29,787 nucleotides of DNA. Source: Mastigamoeba balamuthi. Taxonomy: Eukaryota; Evosea; Mastigamoebida; Mastigamoebidae. Of the stretch, positions 1-7,511 are shown in pieces. Position numbers and translations under genes: made by a program. The stretch spans positions 285,728-315,514 of the forward strand of contig CACRSC010001920.1 in assembly GCA_902651635.1 (NCBI GenBank), in the 5' to 3' direction. Under the pieces are notes generated by a model. That model saw only the letters and a list, made by a program, of their open reading frames with translations, was not told the DNA's origin and searched no databases. The first letter of the stretch is position 1, and each line of letters begins with the position of its first letter.

Positions 1-44
<44 letters not shown>
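1..44. repeat. (CT)n microsatellite at window start
   Basis: The first 44 bases are an uninterrupted CT dinucleotide run. Its position at the very edge suggests that the assembly stopped or was cut in this simple repeat. Confidence 0.95.
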
Positions 45-47
<3 letters not shown>

Positions 48-118
48 AACTTTCCTTCGTCCATGCCCTCTGCACGCTGTGCGCTCACGTGCGTTCGCCC
101 TTCTGTGCCAACCCGCAG

Positions 119-675
119 GCCAGATTCCTGTTGCTGTCCGCGTAGCCCTGTCGATCAAAACACAACGGCGTTTTTCAACGCCACGAGAGCTCGGAAGCGT
201 CGAGCCCATCGACCAGAAACGCGCGACTGCCTGCAGATGAGCACCCAGGCGGCCATCGAGATCGCGACCAAGTGGCAGGAGGCCAACGCCCGCCACGAGG
301 CCGAGTGCCTGGAGCAGGAGGCCAAGGGCCGCCTGGACCGCCAGAAGCTCTCGGACGAGGCGGAGGCCGAGGAGGCGCCACGCTGCTGCTCCAGCTGCAG
401 GCCGAGAGCGCGGCGGTCGAGGCCACGGGCCAGGCTCAGGCCGACGCGCGCGCCCGCGCGGACACCGCGCAGATCGAGGGCGAGACGGCGGTCAAGCAGG
501 CCGAGCTCAAGTCCAACGTCATCAAGGCCGACTCGGGCCTGAAGAACCTGACGGCGACTCAGGTTGGTGCAGGCCGTCAACGACCATGGAGATCACCAAG
601 GCGCGCCAGATAGCGGCCATTGGCGCCAAGAAGCACAAGGACATCGTAACGGCGATCGGGCTCGATACGATTAAG
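119..675 (+). pseudogene. MVP: Major vault protein, C-terminal fragment, frameshifted
   Basis: The translation matches the shoulder and cap-helix region of major vault protein, the shell subunit of cytoplasmic vault particles. After a plausible acceptor (CCCGCAG at 112-118) one frame reads QIPVAV and then SVEPIDQ. The reading then shifts near 220 to [20 protein letters not shown] and the helix segment [20 protein letters not shown]. It shifts again near 376 to [19 protein letters not shown] and [13 protein letters not shown], and again between about 555 and 585 to MEITKARQIAAIGAKKHKD and AIGLDTIK. The final MVP cap segment is not found downstream, and the N-terminal vault repeats lie outside the window. 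At least three frame changes in about 400 bp next to a contig edge mean either a decaying copy or poor sequence. Family assignment is firm; functional status is not. Confidence 0.82.
169..184 (+). other. Histone-type stem-loop look-alike, copy 1
   Basis: GGCGTTTTTCAACGCC forms a perfect 6-bp stem with a 4-nt loop (TTTC), followed by AC. An identical 18-bp core (GGCGTTTTTCAACGCCAC) recurs at 6949-6966. Here it lies inside sequence that can also be read as major vault protein coding sequence, so the resemblance to a histone mRNA 3' stem-loop may be accidental. Confidence 0.5.
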
Positions 676-1789
676 TTATCGTGTTCCTTGGCTGCTTCAC
701 TGCACACATCCCTCTCCCTCCGCGTTTCCTCTTCCCTTCCACACGCACTTCGCACACTCCGCCAATCAACACTGACCGGAGGCTTGATGTCCTATTCAGC
801 GCAATTGAGCTCTCAGACTGTGGCTTTCGTGCTGTCACTTGCTCTTCCCTCCCGCAGTCGCAGAGTCCCCTATACTGCATCAACCTGTACTGCGTATGCC
901 CAACGAGCTCTGGGATCGGTGGTGTAAGCGGTTGGGATGAAATTCCCAGTTGAGGACTTGTCGGGGTGATCATTGTGCGAATGTATGGTGTATTTGCTTG
1001 GTTTCGGCAATTCAGATGTGCTCCCGGAATAGATGTGAGCCCATCGGGTCGCGGAAAACGCGCGATCCCACGACGGGGCCCTGTTGCTTGTTGCACCTGC
1101 TCGACCTCGGGGCGACCTCGCACGTGACTGCCATGCAGCGAGGGGACCCAAGTGGGTGCCACGCGGAGCGTCGGGTGAGAGGAATCGCGGTTGGGGACTG
1201 GGCGCGCGCCTAGAGGAGCCGGAACAATCGCGGGGGCGCAGGCAGTTGATCGCCAAGGGGGGGAGGACGACAGGAGAGGGCGCGAACCCTGATGTGAGTG
1301 CACAGCAGCCCCTCGCGCCCGGTGGACTCTGCAATTACACCCTCCTGTGCGCCGCCACTTCCAGGGGGAAGGTAGCACTCCCATCTGAGCAGTTGCTCCG
1401 CCGGGGATCGGTGTCTGCTGGGCTTTGGTCCGTTCCCTCCAGTGTCCTCGCTATCGCAGCGCCCGTGCAAAGCGTGGTGGATGCGCGAGGGTGGCCTTGG
1501 CGCTTGTGCGCCGTCTGCGGTGCGAGGTGTGCGGGAACCTAATCCGGGTTGGTGCGGTACATCCGAAAGACGCCACGGCAGCTCAGCTGCTCTGGCGCCT
1601 CCGCGAGTGTCGCAGTGGCCCCATGCGCTGCCGCAGTGGCCGCCGGGTGTCTGGCGAGGGCAGAGCGGGAGCTGGTGACACCACGCAAGTGTGCAGGAGG
1701 CCGGAGCTGGCTTTCCCGCGCAACGCCGCGGCGCCGGTTCCGTGGCGAACCGTCGTCGCGCGGGGGAGATTTCAAGGATTCGGACCGGG

Positions 1790-1861
1790 TTACGTCACCC
1801 AACGCCACGTGGGCGGAAAAAAGCGGTTGGCAATATCGGGCGAGATTTCGTTGCTATAAAT
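1790..1861 (+). promoter_or_regulatory. Promoter-like cluster: CRE-like site, G-box, TATA
   Basis: Within 72 bp there is TTACGTCA (1790-1797, CRE-like), the palindrome CCACGTGG (1805-1812, E-box/G-box) and TATAAAT (1855-1861), all in the usual order for a plus-strand promoter. No convincing gene follows. A frame starting at 1922 runs 124 codons but has no recognisable family and includes the 117-bp repeat. The TATAAAT overlaps an ATG at 1860, so it could instead be a start context. Confidence 0.35.
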
Positions 1862-2163
1862 GGCTCCGCGCCAACAAGAGCTCTTTTATTATTGTTCGCC
1901 CTGCCCTTGTCGGTGATCCCCATGCCAGCTCGCACCACACGCACTTTGTCCCGACCTCTTTGTCGCCCACGTATCGCCCCCGCGAGGCTCCTCTGCGCGG
2001 TGCGCTCCAGTCTCTCGTCCCCTCAGCTCCGTCTCGCGTTTTCGGTCTTTTGTGCGGAACACACAAGCTTACAGACTACCTGTCCCCCCGAACTCATTCA
2101 CGCAGATCCAGACGTGGCCGAGGCGCAGGCAAGGCGGTCAAGGCGTCGGGGGGTGTGCGGCGT

Positions 2164-2280
2164 GGAGCCTCCAAGTACCCCACCAGCCCTGGTTGGAAGC
2201 GGCTGCATGGTCCGGGCGCTCACGCGTCTGCGGGTGTGCAAATCCCCCCCAACTCTCGGCGGAAGCGGCTGGAGCTCCAC
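2164..2280 (+). repeat. 117-bp direct repeat, copy 1
   Basis: It begins GGAGCCTCCAAGTACCCCAC and ends GGAGCTCCAC, and is nearly identical to 2701-2818; they differ at a few positions and by one C in a C-run. Each copy also holds two internal versions of GGAAGCGGCTG. The sequence flanking the copies is different, so the unit itself was duplicated. Confidence 0.9.
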
Positions 2281-2700
2281 CCCCTCCCCCTGACCCGACC
2301 AACTACCTCCGTCTCGTGCTTTTCCTGTTTCTCTCGGCGCACCAGCCCGCGTGCGCCTGGCGACCAGCTGCGCCACTGCCTCGCCCTGTTTATGAAGACG
2401 TAGACCCCCTCTTCCCTTCCCCTTCTCTTTTGCGCTGCCCTTATTGAGGCCCACACGGGTCTCCTATGCGAACAGGCTGCCACACTGCCTGGACAAGTGA
2501 GAGGCTGTTGTGCACACGTGGCGTCACCGGCATAGGATGCGCAAGGCCCTGTGAGTTCTCTGCCACTTTCCCCCTTCTCGCAGTTTTCCGGTTTTCTGGT
2601 GACTCACCGGTGATTTTCCTGCAGTTGTTCAAGCCGCCCACGCTCCAGAGGCGCCACAGGCTCCCGAGAGACGCAGCGGCTGGACCAGAGACGACGCCAC

Positions 2701-2818
2701 GGAGCCTCCAAGTACCCCACCAGCCCTGGTTGGAAGCGGCTGCATGGTCCGGTCGCTCACGCGTCCGAGGGCGTGCAAATCCCCCCCCAACTCTCGGCGG
2801 AAGCGGCTGGAGCTCCAC
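2701..2818 (+). repeat. 117-bp direct repeat, copy 2
   Basis: Second copy of the unit at 2164-2280, 537 bp downstream in the same orientation. Differences include GGTCGCTCACGCGTCCG against GGGCGCTCACGCGTCTG and one extra C in the C-run. Confidence 0.9.
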
Positions 2819-3308
2819 GTCAAACCCAGTCCAAGTTCCCCCCCTCTCTCGGGCCTCTCGGCTGTTCTCGGATTGTGGTGGCACCTGGGCCGCGTTCTCC
2901 GCCAGCTCGTGAATGCCGAACCAGCCAAGCACACCCGAAGCTGTCGGCACACCCATACATGCACTCAAACCATTCACTAGCTCTCTCCACACCGCATGGT
3001 GGTCTTCCTCCCTCGGGACAGAGCATGAACTACAGATCCCTTTATTTTGTCTCTTCTGCTGTGCTGTGCTGTGCTGTACGACGAGCCTCCAGCACTGCTG
3101 CGAATGGGACAGCAAGAGGTCCCGCCCATTCGAAACAGCACGGCACGTGAAGCCAAATTACGGCGTCTGAGATCTGTGATGACAGCCCCATCAGCGTGAT
3201 GCACTTGGCACGGTGGATTGCCTCGTCAAAGACAACAGTGCGCGCGATCGTTGTCATTGTTGTCGCGTTGCTGCCAGTGAGCAGTATCTGCAACAGCAAG
3301 CAAGCACG

Positions 3309-3460
3309 TGGCGCCTGCTTGGAAGGTTTGGACACATGATCACGTGAGCGCCGATATCGGCCGGGGGATCGATTCACCCTTCGGCCTGTACCGTTCATAC
3401 GCCGGCCAGCTCTGGGGATCCGCACGTGGCCTGCGAATGTGGTGGCGGTGACGTGCGCGT
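3309..3460 (+). repeat. Diverged dispersed repeat, copy 1
   Basis: This segment aligns with about 5412-5550 with many substitutions and small gaps. Shared landmarks in the same order are GGCGCCTGCT, a GGGGAT or GGGGATTC block, CCGTTCA followed by ACG and CGGCCA, and GCACGTGGCCTGCGA followed by GTGGTG. The two copies lie on either side of the broken gene at 3792-5280. Read on the minus strand, both give a similar peptide of the form GHVxIxRxGRRxNGxG. Confidence 0.6.
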
Positions 3461-3791
3461 GATTGCGGTACTGTGTGGCGTGCACGGTTACTGGTTGTGG
3501 GCGCATGCTTCTCCCACCCACCTTACGTAGGAGGATCAAATCGAATTGCTATCACAATCACGCAGCCCGGTGAGCGTTTGACTCGCCCCAGTGGATCTCA
3601 ACAGCGCCCACCAGGGCTGCTACCGCACTGGGGCACGCTCTGGGAGCTCCGAAAAGGCTGCTGCTGGTCGTCGTCAAGCCGAGGGGGCGACCCAAAAGGA
3701 CGCCGTACTGACGACACAGGAATTGAGACACGTGCAGAGAAGATTCAAATGAAGCCGAGCTGTCGGAGCCGCTGGAGCCCGCCCTCTCCCG

Positions 3792-5280
3792 ATGGCGATC
3801 ACGCTCGAGGCCTTTGTGGAGGCACTACCCCGGGGCACCGACGTGCACACCGTTCTCGAGGCGCTGCGGGACATGGGCAGCTGCCCGCCCACGGCCCACT
3901 GGAGCCCCCGCCCCCCTCTGTCCTCGCGCCCCTGGTACCGCTCGCCCTCGTGTTCCCTCGAGACGGCCCTCGTGCTGTGCGAGCTGCTGCCCTGCTCGCA
4001 CATTCAGCCGCCCCGCAGGGGCAAGGCCTCTGCCTGGCGCTTCCTCTGGGGGGTCCGGTCGCTGTGGCTGCCGCACTTGCCCCCTCGCGACGACGCGGCC
4101 GAGGCGTCGCTCGTGGCCCCCCCGGCGCCCTCGGGCTGCTCCTGCCTGCGCGACGCTGCCCTGGCGGTCGCCCTGGGGATGCACCCGAGGGCCGGGCGCG
4201 AGAGCCCCCTGCAGCTGCTGCCTCCCGTCCTCGTGCGGGACGCGCTCTTTGTCGAGCTGCTCGCTCCGCCCCCTGCGGTGGTCGCGTTCTGCATGCCCGA
4301 GGGCCGCCAGAAGATCGCCAGGAGCGTCCGGGCTGTGCTCGTGCGGCCGGGCTTCGGCGGCGTGCGGGAGCTCGAGCCGCCGCCGCTGGCGTGCAGCGCG
4401 AGGCCCGCCAAGTGCGCGGTCTCTGTCAGGCTGGTGGCGCACACAGCGACCGTCGTCCTGCTGGCCGTCCGCTTCGGCAGGGCCTCCACGGTGAAGAGCG
4501 ACGCGCTGCCGTGGCCGGTCGTGCACGTCGTTCTACAGCTACGACGCGCGCTCGGGCGAGCCCGTCGGCGCGTTCACGATGCTGCGCGGCTGGGGCTCGG
4601 AGCTCGTATGCTGCCTCGACGAGAGGACAGAGCTGCTGGCCATCTGCAGCCCTCGGAGGCGCACAGGGAATGATGTGCGTGGGGTCGCCATCGTTCCCGT
4701 GGGAAGGGCGCACCGCCGGTCTGTGTTCGTGTAGTGCCACGCAGCTGCGAGATGCTCTGCGTGCATGTGGTCGCCGTCTGGCAGGAACCTGTTTCTCAGC
4801 AGCGGGAAGCTGCTGTCCACGCTCGAGGTGGCCACTGGCGAGTGTAATGTCTGCCAGCTGCGCCTGTCACGCCTTCTGTTCAGAAGCCCGGGCCTGCTCC
4901 GATCGGATGCTGTGGAGGACGTGGTTCGTGCCAGTCAGCTGCTGTCCGAGGCAGAAGCGCGCCTGGGCACCGGAGCGCAGCTGCAGGTCGACCCAGACAC
5001 GCTCGAGGTTTCTGTGGTGCAGCTGTCGCCGGCCATCCTGGGGAAGGTCCAGGCCACCAAGAGCCTCTCGGTTACCAGCGAGCACTCCTTCGTGGTGCAG
5101 GAGGGCAATGGGGCGGCCTGGCTGAGGTGCTTTGGCAGCGCGAGTGGCAAGGAAGAGCATTCCTGGTTGGTGACCAGGAATGAGAGCCCCTTCGAGTGTG
5201 AGAACGTTGTGTGCACTCGGGGCGGGCATGCAGCTGCGTTCCAGAGTGTTGTTATGTGGGAGGGCACCCTCTCGGCGTGA
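3792..5280 (+). pseudogene. Unidentified protein gene with one frameshift and a probable 60-bp intron
   Basis: Starting at 3792 a GC3-rich frame reads MAITLEAFVEALPRGTD and stays coding in character to about 4527 (...ALPWPVVHVV). It then continues in the +1 frame as SFYSYDARSGEPVGAFTMLR; no acceptable intron joins the two, so one base appears to be missing near 4528. The new frame meets TAG at 4732. However, 4675-4734 begins GTGCGT, a favoured donor in this window, and ends TAG, and removing these 60 bp keeps the frame. The rest reads MWSPSGRNLFLSSGKLLS ... EHSFVVQEGNGAAWLRC and stops at 5278-5280. The repaired length is about 475 residues. The C-terminal half has short repeated beta-strand-like stretches, which could be propeller-like, but no family is recognised. 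It could be a real gene with one sequencing error or a young pseudogene. Confidence 0.55.
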
Positions 5281-5411
5281 CGTGAACAATGAATGACCCT
5301 ACTCAGAATGTCGCACAAGGGAATGCAGGACTGGCAGTTGTTCGGAACCGAGGCACCGCTCATGCGCAACAAAAAGGTCGTTGTGCCCTTTTGTCTTCTG
5401 TGTGCCATCAT

Positions 5412-5550
5412 ACGGCGCCTGCTCGGCGGGTTCGGCCGACAAACCACTGTCGGGGGATTCGCCCATGAGCCTCTGCCGTTCAGACGTCGGCCACCTCTTC
5501 CAATCTGCACGTGGCCTGCGAGTGCGGTGGTGTCAACGTGTGCGGGCTGG
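5412..5550 (+). repeat. Diverged dispersed repeat, copy 2
   Basis: Partner of 3309-3460 in the same orientation, about 2.1 kb downstream. The best-conserved part is GCACGTGGCCTGCGA at 5507-5521. Together the copies bracket the unidentified gene at 3792-5280. Confidence 0.6.
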
Positions 5551-6640
5551 TGTGCAGCCCGATTCTGAATGTCGAGGGAGAATCTGCGTAGATTGGTGGC
5601 GCCAGATTCCGATGCTCTGTGACGTGTGTAGCGTGACGTCTGCAGGGAAATCAGGGGACCACAAAGTAAGAAAAAAAAATTGCACGTGTGAGGCTGTCGG
5701 TCGGGCCCGTTCACGAAGCGCCTCTTCCCTATCACAAGTAGAGCGTGAGTCCTCCGCCCCCTCCACGCTGTCGGGAAATCGAGTCAAAGAGTGCGGCCGG
5801 CGCTCGGTTTTTCCCGAGGCGCCTTCTGCTGTCTGTTATGAGCGCCCTTGATTTGACCCTCGAATTCGTTACCGTTGCCGTTCCCCGTCGTAGTGTCGCG
5901 TCGCCGATCACTCGGGACCTCGTGCGCGCCCCGCCGTAGCTCCATGCGCGGGCATCCCCCAGCCCGCGTGTCTTTTCCCGCCATTCGAATAAGAAAAGAA
6001 AAACAAATCCTCGAATTCAATCATCCCTTTCCAACCCCGCGGTGCCGCGCAGAACCAGACCACAGCCGCTTGTCGCTATCGCCGCCGCCGCCAATTTGCT
6101 CCGTCATCCGCGCCCCTCGTCCCCTTTTTTTTTCTCAGGTACGCCTCTCTCCGTTTGCTCTTCATTTCCGAATTTTGGGCCCATTTTGTTTTTCATTGTT
6201 CTGACGTTGACGGATCTGCCCGCAGTCCGCCGAGAGGTGAGTGAGGACCGCATCGCGAATCAATCACCTGAATCTGGCCGCATACTCACCGGTGCGCAGA
6301 TGGCCCATCTCACATCATCTCGGGGGAATTCTATTGAAGAATAATACCCCTTTCTTTCTTTGTGGATCCAACAACAAGCGAACAGACGAGCCGCGACAAG
6401 GCGATCGTGGTCGCTGGGTGTTCGTGTTCGCGCGACGTGTTCGGCTGGCGATGACGTGGTGCTCAGCGTCGGGGGTGCGGGCAGAGGGCTGGCGGGTGCG
6501 TGCGGGCTGGATGGGGGCGACAGAGGGACTCACAGAGGGGCGCGCGGGGGTTGTGGGTATCCCCGGCCCCCTGCACTGCGAGCATCCGGGGGGCTTGCAC
6601 TAGCCTCGTGTGCACACGACTCCCGCGACCCGGAGCTGAG

Positions 6641-6701
6641 GTGGTGCAGGGGACAACGCGTGCCCGCACANGTGGTGCAGGGGACAACGCGTGCCCGCAC
6701 A
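6641..6701 (+). other. Single-N gap between identical 30-bp blocks
   Basis: The 30 bases at 6641-6670 (starting GTGGTGCAGG, ending CCGCACA) are repeated exactly at 6672-6701, with one N at 6671 between them. This is what remains when two overlapping contig ends are joined without being merged, so the true sequence probably has one copy. Coordinates and frames crossing this point are unreliable. Confidence 0.8.
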
Positions 6702-6948
6702 TTTGTTGTTGCAGGTCGAGGAGGAGCGGTGGCCTGGCGACGTCGGCGTTGCAGCGGAGTCAACATCACCACGACGACTGCACGACCTGGCGTGACTTGA
6801 TGACGACGTGTCTGCGTGGGATAACTACGACGACAACTTGATGACGGCGTTTTTCTGTTCGTTCTTCTCATTAACGTTTTCATGGTTTTCATACAGGTGT
6901 CGTAGGCTGCAGATCGCCACGCCGGTGTTCGCTGTCAATCCACAAAAA

Positions 6949-6964
6949 GGCGTTTTTCAACGCC
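6949..6964 (+). other. Histone-type stem-loop look-alike, copy 2
   Basis: The same 6-bp stem and TTTC loop as at 169-184, here preceded by ACAAAAA and followed by ACCTCA. These flanks also resemble the metazoan histone mRNA 3' signal (A-rich before, ACC after). No histone reading frame is seen in the preceding 300 bp, so the assignment is only by shape. Confidence 0.4.
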
Positions 6965-7505
6965 ACCTCAACTGCTCGGAGGAAACTCGGATAGACCGCT
7001 TGTTGTGCGCCGAACAGTGCTGCCGTCGGCTTGTGCTGAAATATGCTGTGAGGTGGTGCATGTCACAACATCCAGCAAAACGAACAATCGGAAGATTGGT
7101 GTGTCTTCTGGAACATGTGCTTCCACCAACATCGAGTGAGTTTGATGAGGCCCTCCTGCAAGTGAACTGCGGCACCTGCTTGTTGAATAGGGCGGACAGT
7201 AAACATCGCGTGCGGGGAGAGCCAATAGCGACCGAGATCTCAAGGAGCCTCCCGGGAGCTCGGCCTATTGCAGACACTTCCATACGAGGCCCGCGAGTAT
7301 GGGCGCATCGGCAATTCTGAGCCTCTGATGTACGTCGCGTCCAGTCCGCAGACAATAGTATCTGGAAGTGCATTGGCGGTGTTGTTGACCTCAGTGAATG
7401 TGCTACCACTGTGATTCAGGACAGACGAGGGGAAATCAGGGAAACGAGGTTCCTGGATGCAAATTTTAGTCTCTGATCAATATGACGCTTTGTAGAGTTG
7501 ACGCG

Positions 7506-7511
7506 TTTATT
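7506..7511 (-). terminator. Poly(A) signal overlapping the cyclase stop codon
   Basis: On the minus strand the last codons read CAA-TAA-A, so the stop TAA (7509-7507) lies inside a canonical AATAAA hexamer (7511-7506). This would give a very short 3' untranslated region. Confidence 0.55.

Larger units (their letters stand above)
676..3791. other. Gene-poor 3.1-kb region
   Basis: No reading frame here shows both the GC-rich third positions of the neighbouring genes and a recognisable family. What can be seen is a promoter-like cluster at 1790-1861, a 117-bp direct repeat (2164-2280 and 2701-2818), one copy of a diverged repeat (about 3309-3460) and a short CTGTG run near 3055-3080. The missing end of the vault protein gene was looked for and not found. 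Confidence 0.6.
5281..7506. other. Gene-poor 2.2-kb region around an assembly gap
   Basis: No frame here can be supported as a gene. Contents are the second diverged repeat (5412-5550), an A-run at 5670-5678, splice-like junctions near 6138 and 6227-6238, the gap at 6671 and a histone-type hairpin at 6949-6964. A 170-codon frame at 6808-7320 lacks the GC3 bias of the real genes and matches nothing recognised. Confidence 0.55.

Noticed and set aside
3814-4526. Long open frames in other phases and on the opposite strand over the gene at 3792
   Set aside because: High GC content suppresses stops; these are Arg/Ala-rich shadow frames of the real coding strand.
4731-4734. In-frame TAG taken as proof of a pseudogene at 3792-5280
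   Set aside because: The TAG coincides with the 3' end of a possible 60-bp intron with the locally favoured donor GTGCGT, so on its own it does not show decay.
6808-7320. 170-codon open frame on the plus strand
   Set aside because: Third codon positions lack the GC bias of real genes here, the frame contains the repeated hairpin, and no family is recognised.
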